64,000 nt of DNA from DASTCZ01 sp035308165 (GCA_035308165.1 DATGHC010000007.1:34702-98701); one strand, 5' to 3'; positions 1 to 9,750 are shown, numbered from the stretch's first letter. The notes: generated by a model not told the origin, from the letters alone. Numbers and translations are program-made.

Positions 1-98
1 AAAGCGGGGAAGATGCCTCCCGGCATCCATGCATCAGGTGGGGAGTTGCAAATTTTTTGCAGGCGGAAATGAATTTGTCGCGAGTTTTTTCTGCAAAC

Positions 99-106
99 AA
101 AGGGGG
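99..106 (+). promoter_or_regulatory. ribosome binding site that sets the start of the first gene
   Basis: AAAGGGGG lies 7 nt before the ATG at 114. It favours that codon over the upstream in-frame TTG (57) and ATG (69), and the choice places a signal peptide at the N-terminus. Confidence 0.6.
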
Positions 107-113
107 CGCTGAC

Positions 114-1730
114 ATGGCGGGACACGTCCGCGTGATGGCCATAGTCTGTGCCGCACTGCTGTCCGTTGGGGGCGCTATTTCGTGTAGCGCGCAAGCGAAA
201 CAACAGCCTCCATCGCAAGTGCCCGCCCCAAGGCGACTCCCTACAGAACCAGTTCAAGGGAAAATCAGCATTGAGCCCAGTCAGCAGCTTTTCGCGACCA
301 TGTGCGCGATCTGGGCTTCGGGAATGAACGACGAGATTAATCCCTCCACGATGCCTCCGGCTTGGGCCAACATCGCCTTGCAAATGAGCAATCAGCACGG
401 GCCAGCGGCGGAGGAAGTGCGCAAGTACTACCGCGACCACCAAACCGGGGACCGAGCGGCTATGCTCTCGCGATTCATTTCACTGGCCTTGTCGGCAGGG
501 CCGCCTCCAGACTTTCGCTATACGTTTCGCCATGATGAACTGCCTCCCGACGTTTTGCCGATCGAGGATTTCAACGACGTTTTGGCCAGATTTAACAAGG
601 AAGCGGGGCTGGATGCGCTGTGGAAGCGAATGGCGCCCGCTTACCGGCCAGTCATGGACCAGATAGAAGGATCTGTGTCGCAGATTGTTTTAAGAAGTAC
701 GGGCTACCTCCGCGAAATCATCAAATCGGACAGCCCGCGGACATTTACGGTGTACGTTGAGCCGCTGACTGGGGCCAGCATGAACTTCCGGAATTACGGT
801 GAGCGGTACGAGGTAGTTCTCGGAAATGCGGGGGAACTTCCGCAGGCCGACCTTCGCCACGCATTCCTGCATTACCTGCTGGACCCGTTGCCCGCGAAAT
901 ACAGCTCCTCGGTCACTCCATTTCGTGTGCTATTCGTGATTGCTGCGCGTGCACCGCGCTTGCCACGAGAATACCGGAGCGACATTGTAGGTCTGTTCGC
1001 TGAATGTTTGATCAAGGCGGTCGAGTTGCAAATGGACCACCTTTCCACCGACCAGCGGAACAAAGCGATAGACGCGGCCGAAGCGGACGGATATGTGTTG
1101 GTGCGGCCGTTGGTAAAACAGCTCGAAAAATTCCAAGAGTCCGAGCCGGCCATGACCTACTACTTTCCGGATCTGGCGAAAGGGATCGATGTCGCCGCTG
1201 AGAGACAGCGGTTGGAGGCGGTGCACTTTGCTCCAGCAGACGTGGCGCCTGCACCCGATCCAGCGGCTATGGAGGCAGCAGAGAAGGAGGGGTTACTGCA
1301 GAAGGGCGAGCGCTTGATTGCAGGGCAAGACCCGGTCGCGGCACAAGCACTTTTTGAGAAAATTGTGGCCCGATGGCCCGGGACTCCCCGAGCAGTTTAT
1401 GGGCTGGCGATTTCGGCGGTGATGCAGGGACAACCAGATCGCGCCAAGGAATTGTTCGAGGGTTTGACCAAGCCCGCCGAGGGCGCCCAGATTCCCGATG
1501 CAAAGACCCTGGCGTGGACGCACGTCTACCTTGGCCGGATTGATGATTTACGATTTGCGAGAAGCGAGGATTCAAAGGACCGCGAACAAGCCATCGCGGA
1601 GTACCGCGCGGCCCTGGCAGTGGAAGGGGCGCCTGAAGCCGCGCGCGCAGCAGCGCAACGAGGGGTTGACAAGGCATACATGCCACCCGCGCGCAGCGGA
1701 GATCATCCAGGGCCAACGCAAATCCGGTAA
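114..1730 (+). CDS. secreted TPR-containing protein of unknown function
   Basis: A 538-residue protein starting at ATG 114. Residues 1 to about 28 form a signal peptide (basic start, hydrophobic core, Ala-rich end before AQAKQQ), followed by a Pro/Gln-rich linker, so export is likely. The middle (about 60-360) is a mixed region I do not recognise. The C-terminal part (about 395-520) looks like TPR units, for example GERLIAGQDPVAAQALF, spaced as paired helices. The next gene also encodes an exported TPR protein, so the two may act together in the periplasm. No catalytic motif is visible. The function is unknown; calling it a TPR protein rests on helix pattern only. Confidence 0.75.
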   Translation: MAGHVRVMAIVCAALLSVGGAISCSAQAKQQPPSQVPAPRRLPTEPVQGKISIEPSQQLFATMCAIWASGMNDEINPSTMPPAWANIALQMSNQHGPAAEEVRKYYRDHQTGDRAAMLSRFISLALSAGPPPDFRYTFRHDELPPDVLPIEDFNDVLARFNKEAGLDALWKRMAPAYRPVMDQIEGSVSQIVLRSTGYLREIIKSDSPRTFTVYVEPLTGASMNFRNYGERYEVVLGNAGELPQADLRHAFLHYLLDPLPAKYSSSVTPFRVLFVIAARAPRLPREYRSDIVGLFAECLIKAVELQMDHLSTDQRNKAIDAAEADGYVLVRPLVKQLEKFQESEPAMTYYFPDLAKGIDVAAERQRLEAVHFAPADVAPAPDPAAMEAAEKEGLLQKGERLIAGQDPVAAQALFEKIVARWPGTPRAVYGLAISAVMQGQPDRAKELFEGLTKPAEGAQIPDAKTLAWTHVYLGRIDDLRFARSEDSKDREQAIAEYRAALAVEGAPEAARAAAQRGVDKAYMPPARSGDHPGPTQIR

Positions 1731-1805
1731 CGGACCAAGGCCCTGGAGCCGTCTTATGAAGTATAATCAGGTATCGGGGTTCAACCACCGAAAGGACAAG
1801 GAATC

Positions 1806-2699
1806 ATGAAGATCATGTTGAAGACATTGGGACTGGCATTGGCAACTGTGATCGTGTTGCCAGCCGCTTCCTGGGCGCAGGGGATGGGGCAACAACAAGG
1901 TTCGGGAGCAGGTATGGGCGCGAACAAGCAGAATCCGCCTGCCACAGGTCAACAGGGACAAACAGGTCAGCAGGCAGCGCCAGCAACTCCTCCCGCGGCT
2001 CCCAAGATTGATCCAGCGGAAGAAGCCGCGTACAAAAAACTCACAACTGCCCCAACTGTGGATCCGAAAAGTGCGGCGCAAAATGGTGAAGACTTCTTGA
2101 AGAAGTATCCGACAAGCGTCTATGCCGGAAGGGTTGACGGGCTCTTAGCCGGGGCCTATATGCAGTTGAATGATCCAGCCAAAGCACAGGCGGCTGGTTT
2201 GAAATCTCTTGCCGATAACCCGAACAATGTGGATGCACTGGCTGTATTAGCGGTGGTGATGTCACGAAGCAACATGGATGCGAGCCAGCCGGGAGCCGCG
2301 CAAAGGCTTCAGGATGCGGAAAAATATGCGCGGACGGGGATTGACCAGCTGACCGCGTTACAGAAGCCTGCCGACCAAACGGACGCCGATTTCAACAAGT
2401 TGCGCGACAGCAAGCTAGCCATGTGTTACAGCGGGTTGGGGTTGGTGGAATACATTCAGAACAAAGCCGCGGATGCGGCCCTTCAGTTTTCGGAGGCGCT
2501 GAAGAGAGAGAATCCGCCTGAGCCCGTTGACCAATACTTGCTGGGAACGGCTCTGATGGACAACAAACAATACGCGGGCGCGGTGAGTGCGTTTCAGGAT
2601 TGCCTGAAAGATCCCGGCCCGATGCAGCAAAGGTGTTCGGAAGGCTTGAAGGAATCCAAACAAAAGGCGGCCACGCAGCCCACTCCGCCCAAACAGTAG
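1806..2699 (+). CDS. secreted TPR repeat protein
   Basis: A 297-residue protein starting at ATG 1806, with AAGGA a few bases upstream. Residues 1-25 are a clear signal peptide ending ASWAQG. A Gln/Gly/Pro-rich low-complexity stretch follows to about residue 65. From about 70 to 285 there are helical repeats typical of TPR, such as KKYPTSVYAGRVDGLLAGAY and ALMDNKQYAGAVSAFQDCL. TPR proteins scaffold protein complexes; the partner here is unknown. A TATAAT hexamer lies at 1762-1767 but lacks a good -35. The gene ends 12 nt before rnc, so the two may be cotranscribed. Confidence 0.8.
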   Translation: MKIMLKTLGLALATVIVLPAASWAQGMGQQQGSGAGMGANKQNPPATGQQGQTGQQAAPATPPAAPKIDPAEEAAYKKLTTAPTVDPKSAAQNGEDFLKKYPTSVYAGRVDGLLAGAYMQLNDPAKAQAAGLKSLADNPNNVDALAVLAVVMSRSNMDASQPGAAQRLQDAEKYARTGIDQLTALQKPADQTDADFNKLRDSKLAMCYSGLGLVEYIQNKAADAALQFSEALKRENPPEPVDQYLLGTALMDNKQYAGAVSAFQDCLKDPGPMQQRCSEGLKESKQKAATQPTPPKQ

Positions 2700-2710
2700 C
2701 GGCGGTGCCC

Positions 2711-3601
2711 ATGTCTGTCGAGGAGCAACTCGCGGCGCGATTTGGGCACAGGTTTAATCGTCCTGAACACCTTGAGCGCGCGCTGACGCACAGCTCCTGG
2801 ATTGCGGAAAACTCCGCTGCTCGGAGTGAGTCGCAGGCACGACAAGTCAACGAAAAACCCGGTGACGGGGCATGCTCAACGGCGGCTATAGCGTCACAAG
2901 CGGCCCCTTCGTCACCCGCCACCACGCCAGAACAGTCGGCTCCGGAAGACAACGAAAAATATGAGTTCTTGGGAGACGCAGTGCTTACTCTAGTGGTGAG
3001 CGAATCGCTGCTCGGATTATTCCCGGCGTGGAGGGAGGGCCAATTATCCAAGGCGCGCGCCAGCCTTGTGAATGCAGGAGCTCTCGCCGAAGCGGCCCGT
3101 AGATTGAATCTGGGAAACCATCTCCGGCTTGGCCGGGGAGAGGAAAAAACCGGAGGACGGGAGAAGCCCGCGATTCTGGCGGATGCCTATGAGGCACTGA
3201 TCGCGGCAATCTTTCTGGATGGCGGACTGGACGCGGCGCGCAGATTTGTTGAGAAGACACTGCTGGGCGCGGCGCTGGAAGAAAATGCCCAGCCGGGGGG
3301 GCGCCTGGGACAGCCGGACCATAAGTCGCGGCTCCAGGAATTTCTGCAGGCGCGAGGCTGGCCCGCGGCGGAATACCGGGTCCTGAGCGAGAGCGGGCCG
3401 GACCATCGCAAGGTGTTTGAGGTGGAAGCGCGCGTCGCCGGACGGGCAACGGCGGAAGGTCGCGGGAGGAGCAAGAAAGAGGCCGAGCAGGCAGCGGCTT
3501 CCGGCGCGATGGCACAGATATTGGAGGCCGTGGCGCGAACTCCCGCGGGACAAGAATTAAACAGAGCGCCCCGAGCTGCGACCGAGGAAACGAATGGCTG
3601 A
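2711..3601 (+). CDS. rnc: ribonuclease III, with an unusual insertion in the catalytic domain
   Basis: RNase III cleaves double-stranded RNA during rRNA and mRNA processing. The 296 residues are long for the family (E. coli about 226). The start at ATG 2711 is chosen because the fold begins directly after it (EEQLAARFGHRFNRPEHL). The signature NEKYEFLGDAVL is at residues 81-92 and the second acidic motif DAYEALIAAIF at about 158-168; together they carry the metal-binding Glu/Asp residues. A double-stranded RNA-binding domain occupies about 205-275. An Ala/Ser/Gln-rich insertion of roughly 35-40 residues separates the first helix (ALTHSSW) from the signature. The stop overlaps the lepB start by 8 nt, so translation is probably coupled. 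Confidence 0.95.
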   Translation: MSVEEQLAARFGHRFNRPEHLERALTHSSWIAENSAARSESQARQVNEKPGDGACSTAAIASQAAPSSPATTPEQSAPEDNEKYEFLGDAVLTLVVSESLLGLFPAWREGQLSKARASLVNAGALAEAARRLNLGNHLRLGRGEEKTGGREKPAILADAYEALIAAIFLDGGLDAARRFVEKTLLGAALEENAQPGGRLGQPDHKSRLQEFLQARGWPAAEYRVLSESGPDHRKVFEVEARVAGRATAEGRGRSKKEAEQAAASGAMAQILEAVARTPAGQELNRAPRAATEETNG

Positions 3602-4394
3602 GGCGACCGGCATAATCGAAGCAGAATCCGCCGCCAGCCAGAGCGAAGAGCGCGAGCGAGTTTCTCTGTGGGAATACTTGGAATCGTTGCTGGTCACGAT
3701 TCTTCTGGCGTTATTCGGGACAAGTTTTGTCGTTCAATCCTTCAAAATCCCCTCGCAGTCCATGGAGCCGACGCTGCTGGTTGGCGATCACCTACTGGTA
3801 AACAAATTTATTTTCGGCGGGAGCGGCGCGTGGTTTGAGAAACTGCTGCCTTACCGTTCCATCCGGCATGGAGACATCATCGTCTTCAAGTTTCCTTATG
3901 ATGACAACCCGTACTACGTGAAACGCGTGATCGGAATTCCGGGAGACCGGATAAGGATTATCGATCAGCAGGTTTCCGTGAACGGGAAGCAGCTCGATGA
4001 ACCGTACGTGATACACGATCCCAGCGTGCCGTATGACCCATTTGGCGATACGTTTCCGCCCACCACAACTCGCTTTTTGCGGCTTGCCGTTCGGCCGGAG
4101 TGGGCCGCGGACATTCTGAGTCACGTTCAAGATGGGGAGCTGGTTGTGCCGCCAGACAAGTATTTCGTAATGGGGGATAATCGCGACCGGAGCTCGGATA
4201 GCCGTTATTGGGGATTCGTGGACCGGCAGGCGATTATGGGCGGGCCAGTGATGATTTACTGGTCAGTAGAAACGGCGGCGGACTCATTGGATGTGGAGGA
4301 GGGATTCCGCGTGCGATTCCACGAATTCATCGACACGGTGATGCATTTGCCTTCGCGCACGCGTTGGAAGAGGATGTTTCACCAGGTGCGGTGA
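3594..4394 (+). CDS. lepB: signal peptidase I
   Basis: Membrane-anchored Ser/Lys protease that removes signal peptides from exported proteins. The 266 residues have one N-terminal membrane segment (about 27-48: SLLVTILLALFGTSFVVQSF). The catalytic Ser56 lies in SQSMEPTLL and the general-base Lys110 in YYVKRVIGIPGD. The conserved box GDNRDRSSDSRYWGF is at about 194-208. All family motifs are intact. It overlaps rnc by 8 nt, giving an rnc-lepB pair. The many predicted secreted proteins nearby are plausible substrates. Confidence 0.96.
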   Translation: MAEATGIIEAESAASQSEERERVSLWEYLESLLVTILLALFGTSFVVQSFKIPSQSMEPTLLVGDHLLVNKFIFGGSGAWFEKLLPYRSIRHGDIIVFKFPYDDNPYYVKRVIGIPGDRIRIIDQQVSVNGKQLDEPYVIHDPSVPYDPFGDTFPPTTTRFLRLAVRPEWAADILSHVQDGELVVPPDKYFVMGDNRDRSSDSRYWGFVDRQAIMGGPVMIYWSVETAADSLDVEEGFRVRFHEFIDTVMHLPSRTRWKRMFHQVR

Positions 4395-4469
4395 GACGGG
4401 TGGCCGCACACCACCGCTAGAATAGATTCGGTCCACTCAAACCTGCGGGTGGCCTCAACGAACATCAAA

Positions 4470-7352
4470 ATGAGGAAGAAACGCATTCGGCGATGGATTA
4501 CGTGGATAGCCGTGGTGACAGCTCTGTTCGCCCTGGCCGATTTGTCGCTGTCGCAGCTGATGGCGTCGAAGGGTGCGCACAGAATTTTTGCGGCGAGACT
4601 CACGCAGCAGTTCGGTAGAAGTGTAGAAGTCGGCCGGTTCGATTTTCAACTGCTGCCTTGGCCGGGGATTGTGGCCAACCAGGTCACCATCGCGGAAGAT
4701 CCGCGATTCGGTAATGAGTATTTCCTCCGCGCGGAAAGCGTAGTGGCCAGCCCTCGCTGGGGCGCGTTGCTTGCGGGACGATTGGAAATTGGGACCTTAC
4801 AGTTTTTGCAGCCCAGCTTGAATCTGGTGCGCAATCCGGACGGCAAGTGGAATGTGGGAAGCTGGTTGCCGCCTGCCACAGCAAGTGGAGTATCGGGTGG
4901 ATTTACGGGCCCGCGAGCGCCTGACGCGGCCGCGAAGCTTTTTCGCATTGTGATTGCCCGCGGAAGGATCAATTTCAACCAGGGAGTGGACCGACGTCCC
5001 TTTGCTCTGGTGGATTTGGCAGGGTCGATCGAGCAGCAAAGCCGCGGCGTTTGGGACGTGGCCCTTTCAGCGCAGCCGGAGCGAGCAACCGTTCATTTGC
5101 AGAATTCGGGCATGATTCGATTGGCCGGGCACATCGCGGGGACATCCGCGCGATTGCAGCCGGCGGAGTTGGCGTTGACGTGGAGCGATGCCTCGTTGGC
5201 TGACGCACTGCGACTGGCGGTGGGCCGCGATCCTGGGGTGCGCGGCGGAATGCAGATGCAGCTGACGGCGCGGACGGTGCAAGATCCAGCCGACGGAATG
5301 CCGATTCCGGCCCGGTGGAGTTTTTCCTTAAGCGCTCACGTTGACGGGTTGCATCGATGGGACATGGCCTCCCGGGGGGACAATCCAGCGCTCGATGTTC
5401 AAGCTGAAGCGGCCTGGAAAGGAGGCGCTGCGAATATTGAATTGAGCAAATTGCTGGTGCAAGCGCCGCGATCGAACATTGAGGGCTCGGGATCGGTGGA
5501 CTGGTCGCACGGGATTGAGCCGGAGCTGAAGCTGACGTCTTCGGGAGTGGCATTTGATGATTTGTTGGCGTGGTACCGGTCGTTTCAGCCGGGCGTGGCC
5601 GAAGGAATTACAGCCACCGGTTTTCTGCAAGGGAAGGCTGGGTTGCATGGTTGGCCAGTTCGTGTGGACTTCGCAAATCTTGCGGGATCACACCTGGCCC
5701 TCAATCTTGGCAACACGCAATTGGTCCAAATTGTGGGCCTGGGGGCAAATCTAGTACAGGATTTTGGAGCGCTACAGGGCGCGTTCTGGTTTGCGCCGGG
5801 GAACCCTCCACTTGCCACGGGATTTCTATCTAATTCTCCTTTCAAGTCGAATCCCGGACTGCCGTATGAGTGGCTAACTGTTTCGGGAGTTTTGGGGAAT
5901 CAGGGGCAAAAGCGATTCGCGCCGGACAAGATACCGGGGTGGCACTTCAAATTGGATCTGAATGCTTCGGTCGAGCATGCGGAGCGCGTCCTAACTGCTG
6001 CGCGGGCGCTCGGCAGGCCGCTCAATAACAGCTGGGACGGAAAGGGCGAACTGGGTGGCCATTTGGCGTGGCAATGGAGAGCGGGGGAAAGGTTTCCGCG
6101 CGCGACCGGTGAAATGACGGCCCAAGCGGTAACTCTGCAGTTGCCGGTGTTCAATCAGCCGCTGGATATCGCGAAAGCAAAAGTGGAGCTGAAGCCGGGG
6201 GAGAGGCAAGTGACGATCGCGGATGCCTCAGGATTGGGCGCTCACTGGGAGGGGACGATTAGCCAACGCGATGGGCCGATCCCAGGCGCACGCCCGGTAA
6301 AGCCCTCGGGAAATTCCGCCGCGACGGAGTCTAATGTTCCAGGGGATTGGGAATTTGATCTTGCGGCGGACCGACTCGACGCCGGTGAGCTTGACCGGTG
6401 GATTGGTCCACGGTCGCGGCCGGGATGGCTGGCGCGGTTCTTTACTCAAACAGGCACAGCGCCTTCACAGAGTCTGACTACCGGGCCAATCGGGCATCTA
6501 CACGCGCGAGGGAACTTGCGAGTGGATACATTTGCACTTGCTACCCTAGAATTTCAGAAGTTGAATGCGCGAATTGAATTGTCTGGACGCTCGCTTGATG
6601 TTTCAGAATTTGACGCCAAGACGTATGGGGGATCCATCGAGGGGAAATTGCACGCGAGTTTGGGGGCCGATCCGGATTATCTGATGCGCGCGACAGTGAG
6701 CAACGTCAGCGCGACTGAACTTGCCGCGGCCAACGCAGCGTTAGACGGGTGCGTCTCAGGACAACTTTCGGGGGATTTTCGCCTTTCCACGCATGGAATC
6801 GGACGTGAAAACTTACTGAATTCACTGCAAGCGGATGGGCGAGTCTCGGCAAATCAGGCCATCATGAGAGGGTTGAGCTTTTCGAGCACGGCCGATGATT
6901 CGGTTCCATCGGGAACCCAAACGCCTTTTTCGCTAGTGAACGCCGAGTTCTCAGTGGAAGCTCGACAGTTCAAATTCACGCGGATCAACTTGCTTACCGG
7001 AAAAGAATATCTTGAGGGCAAGGGATCTGTGGGATTTGACCATGCTTTGCATTTTGATTTTGGGCAGCGGCAGGCCGCCACGGGAATTAACAAAGTAAAT
7101 GAGCGCGTTGCGGATCGGGATATTCGGATTAGCGGATTGCTCGAAGCACCGCATGTAACGTCGGAAATAGTGTCCGCTGGCACACTGAAACCTGCTCAGC
7201 GGTCTGCGACTCCACCAAATATGCAAAGTGCGCCCCGCACGACACGTACCTCGTCCCCAAAGACAACGCGTTCACCAACCACCAAGACCGCGCCTGGGCA
7301 GTCCCCGCCGCAAGTCCCGCCGCAACCTGTGGCGCACACAGCGCGTCATTAA
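4470..7352 (+). CDS. AsmA-family envelope protein
   Basis: About 960 residues from ATG 4470; an in-frame GTG at 4449 would add seven residues. A basic start and one membrane segment (ITWIAVVTALFALADLSL) anchor a large periplasmic part. The N-terminal AsmA pattern is recognisable: RLTQQFGRSVEVGRFDFQL and repeated beta-rich units. The C-terminal AsmA_2-like region has TGKEYLEGKGSVGFDHALHF, and the last 50 residues are a Thr/Pro/Ser/Lys-rich tail. AsmA-like proteins are thought to bridge inner and outer membranes for lipid transport or outer-membrane assembly. That role is inferred from the family; the substrate cannot be read from sequence. Confidence 0.85.
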   Translation: MRKKRIRRWITWIAVVTALFALADLSLSQLMASKGAHRIFAARLTQQFGRSVEVGRFDFQLLPWPGIVANQVTIAEDPRFGNEYFLRAESVVASPRWGALLAGRLEIGTLQFLQPSLNLVRNPDGKWNVGSWLPPATASGVSGGFTGPRAPDAAAKLFRIVIARGRINFNQGVDRRPFALVDLAGSIEQQSRGVWDVALSAQPERATVHLQNSGMIRLAGHIAGTSARLQPAELALTWSDASLADALRLAVGRDPGVRGGMQMQLTARTVQDPADGMPIPARWSFSLSAHVDGLHRWDMASRGDNPALDVQAEAAWKGGAANIELSKLLVQAPRSNIEGSGSVDWSHGIEPELKLTSSGVAFDDLLAWYRSFQPGVAEGITATGFLQGKAGLHGWPVRVDFANLAGSHLALNLGNTQLVQIVGLGANLVQDFGALQGAFWFAPGNPPLATGFLSNSPFKSNPGLPYEWLTVSGVLGNQGQKRFAPDKIPGWHFKLDLNASVEHAERVLTAARALGRPLNNSWDGKGELGGHLAWQWRAGERFPRATGEMTAQAVTLQLPVFNQPLDIAKAKVELKPGERQVTIADASGLGAHWEGTISQRDGPIPGARPVKPSGNSAATESNVPGDWEFDLAADRLDAGELDRWIGPRSRPGWLARFFTQTGTAPSQSLTTGPIGHLHARGNLRVDTFALATLEFQKLNARIELSGRSLDVSEFDAKTYGGSIEGKLHASLGADPDYLMRATVSNVSATELAAANAALDGCVSGQLSGDFRLSTHGIGRENLLNSLQADGRVSANQAIMRGLSFSSTADDSVPSGTQTPFSLVNAEFSVEARQFKFTRINLLTGKEYLEGKGSVGFDHALHFDFGQRQAATGINKVNERVADRDIRISGLLEAPHVTSEIVSAGTLKPAQRSATPPNMQSAPRTTRTSSPKTTRSPTTKTAPGQSPPQVPPQPVAHTARH

Positions 7353-7436
7353 CTCCATCCAGAATCCAATGATGACGGGTGGCCGAGAGTTGCATCCCGG
7401 CCCCCGGCGGACATAACATCCCGTTGCTTCATTGCC

Positions 7437-7443
7437 AGAGGAG
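7437..7443 (+). promoter_or_regulatory. ribosome binding site for the S9 peptidase
   Basis: AGAGGAG lies 6 nt before ATG 7450, supporting that start over the in-frame TTG at 7432. Confidence 0.65.
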
Positions 7444-7449
7444 ACTGAT

Positions 7450-9750
7450 ATGCGATATGGCCAGCGTATATTGATTGCTTGTGTATGCGTAATTTCTATT
7501 TCGATGGTGACTGCTGCTCTACCGCAGGCGCAGGGAACGAAGCCTGCTCCCGCGACGAAGACCGCGCCGACAACAAAAGCTGCGACGCCGGCGAAGACCG
7601 GCGCGGCACCGAAGGATTCCTCAACGATAAAGACGAATCCTTCCAACGAACCATTCACCATCGAGCAGGTGCTTAGCTTTTCGTTTCCGGAGCCGACATC
7701 GATGGTCACTTCGGCGAGGGGCGACCGGATTGCGTGGGTGTCCAACACACTGGGCAGACGAAATATTTGGGGAGCGGAGGCGCCGGGATGGACCGCGCGG
7801 CAAATCACGCATTACGGCGCGGACGATGGACAGGAAATCACGGAGCTGGATTTTTCCTCCGATGGGGGCCTGATTGCCTACGTGCGCGGAGGAGACAAGA
7901 ACCGCGAGGGAGAAATCCCCGATCCAAACAGCGATCCCGCAGGAGTGGACCAATCCGTGTTTACGGTGGCCTGGTCGGGTGCGGAGACGCACAAAGTGGA
8001 TACGGGCCACGCACCCCAAGTCTCTCCGCACAGCACGGCTTCCGCGGGATGGATCAGCTATGAGAAGGATTCCAAGATTTGGATGGCCAGCATCCCTGCG
8101 GGGAAGCCTGTTGAAATTTATTCGCGCGGGGAAAATAGCGAAATTGAGTGGGCTCCCGATGGAAAGACGTTTGCGTTTGCGTCGAACCGCGCGAGTCACA
8201 GCTTGATTGCGTTGTACGATGTGGCCAAGAAGAGCATCAGCTATGTTACGCCGACCGTGGATCGCGACAGCAACCCGAGGTGGTCACCGGACGGGAAGTC
8301 TATTGCGTTCCTGCGCTCGCCCGCATTTGCCGGAGGAGGTGGCCGAGGTGGCCGCGGCGGTGGCGGGCGGGGCGGAGCGGGTGGCGGCGCGGCAATTTGG
8401 ATTTACTCGCTTTCGGGGAACGAGGCGCATCGCGTCTTTCAGCTCACTGGCGGGACAGGAAATGCGGCGGTTCAGCATGATGTGTTGAATTGGGCGGGTG
8501 ACGACCGGCTGGTTTTTCCGTCGGAGCAGGATGGTTGGGAGCATCTGTATTCTGTGCCTGCGGCGGGCGGCGAGGCGACACTTCTCACGCCGGGCGAATG
8601 CGAATACGAGTACATGTCATTCAGCCCCGACCGCAAGAATATTTTCTTCAATTCCAATTGCGGGGATATTGACCGGCGGCATCTGTGGGAAGTATCGGCG
8701 AGCGGAGGGGCGCCGCAGGCCGTTACTTCGGGAGAAAGCATCGAGTGGTATCCCATGATGGCGTCGAGCGGGAAGTGGCTGGCGTACTTTGCGAGTGACG
8801 CGCAACATCCGGCGACGCCATTTATACGTTCCTTTGATGCAGGCAAACCGTCGGAGGGCAAGGCGCACGCAATGATGCCGCTGCCCAAAGAATTTCCAGT
8901 GGACAAGCTGGTCACGCCGAAGCAAGTTGTGTACAACGCGGCTGACGGGACGTTCATCCACGGACAACTTTTTCTTCCTGCGGGTTTGCGCGCGGGAGAA
9001 AAACGTCCGGCGATTATCTTCATGCACGGCGGACCTCCGCGAGAGATGCTGCTGGGCTGGCATTACATGTACTACTACTCGAATTCGTATGGAATGAACC
9101 AGTATTTGACGAGCCACGGGTACATCGTGTTTTCGGTGAATTACCGCGGCGGAATCGGCTACGGACGAGATTTCCGAACGGCGCCGAACCGCGGCGGGCA
9201 GGGAGCTTCGGAATATCAGGACATCGTGGCAGGAGCGAACTATTTGCGGAGCCGCGATGATGTGGACATCGCGAGGATTGGGCTGTGGGGCGGAAGCTAT
9301 GGCGGATATTTGACGGCCATGGGCTTGGCTCGAAATTCGGATTTGTTCGCTGCGGGCGTAGACCTTCACGGCGTGCACGACTGGTCGACGCAATCGGCCA
9401 ACAATGCGTTGCCACCGGGGGTGACTGTCCCACCGTTGCAGCTGGATACGCCAGCGGCGCGACTGGCGCGTGAGTCTTCGCCGGTCGCGTCGATTTCCAC
9501 CTGGCGGTCACCGGTTTTGCTGATTCAGGGGGATGATGACCGCAATGTGATTTTCACACAGATGATTGAGCTGGTGCCCATGCTGAGGCAGCAGGGAGTT
9601 CCATTTGAACAGATCGTGTTTCCGGATGAGGTACACGATTTTCTGATGTGGCGTAGTTGGGTGCACGCGTATCACGCGGGGTCAGATTTTTTTGATCGCA
9701 AGTTGAAGTCCGGAGCATCGGGAGCGACGAGTTCAGCCGGCGGAAATTAG
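7450..9750 (+). CDS. secreted S9 family prolyl oligopeptidase-type peptidase
   Basis: A 766-residue serine peptidase of the dipeptidyl/acylaminoacyl peptidase type. Residues 1-27 look like a signal peptide (ILIACVCVISISMVTAALPQ), followed by an Ala/Thr/Lys/Pro-rich linker. WD40-like beta-propeller repeats fill about 70-480 (for example SPDGKSIAFLRSP). The alpha/beta hydrolase domain follows, with catalytic Ser616 in WGGSYGGY, an Asp in GDDDRNV (695-697) and His729 in DEVHDF. The HGGPP motif for the oxyanion hole is present. A Gly/Arg-rich insert sits at about 293-315 inside the propeller. Likely role: degrading oligopeptides in the periplasm or outside the cell. No operon partner is evident. 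Confidence 0.93.
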   Translation: MRYGQRILIACVCVISISMVTAALPQAQGTKPAPATKTAPTTKAATPAKTGAAPKDSSTIKTNPSNEPFTIEQVLSFSFPEPTSMVTSARGDRIAWVSNTLGRRNIWGAEAPGWTARQITHYGADDGQEITELDFSSDGGLIAYVRGGDKNREGEIPDPNSDPAGVDQSVFTVAWSGAETHKVDTGHAPQVSPHSTASAGWISYEKDSKIWMASIPAGKPVEIYSRGENSEIEWAPDGKTFAFASNRASHSLIALYDVAKKSISYVTPTVDRDSNPRWSPDGKSIAFLRSPAFAGGGGRGGRGGGGRGGAGGGAAIWIYSLSGNEAHRVFQLTGGTGNAAVQHDVLNWAGDDRLVFPSEQDGWEHLYSVPAAGGEATLLTPGECEYEYMSFSPDRKNIFFNSNCGDIDRRHLWEVSASGGAPQAVTSGESIEWYPMMASSGKWLAYFASDAQHPATPFIRSFDAGKPSEGKAHAMMPLPKEFPVDKLVTPKQVVYNAADGTFIHGQLFLPAGLRAGEKRPAIIFMHGGPPREMLLGWHYMYYYSNSYGMNQYLTSHGYIVFSVNYRGGIGYGRDFRTAPNRGGQGASEYQDIVAGANYLRSRDDVDIARIGLWGGSYGGYLTAMGLARNSDLFAAGVDLHGVHDWSTQSANNALPPGVTVPPLQLDTPAARLARESSPVASISTWRSPVLLIQGDDDRNVIFTQMIELVPMLRQQGVPFEQIVFPDEVHDFLMWRSWVHAYHAGSDFFDRKLKSGASGATSSAGGN

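Noticed and set aside
4420..4425. Recurring TAGAAT hexamers just before several genes (also at 14513-14518, 22509-22516 region, 42361-42366)
   Set aside because: No consistent -35 boxes, and some lie too close to the start codon to act as promoters; likely a mix of chance and weak -10 sites.
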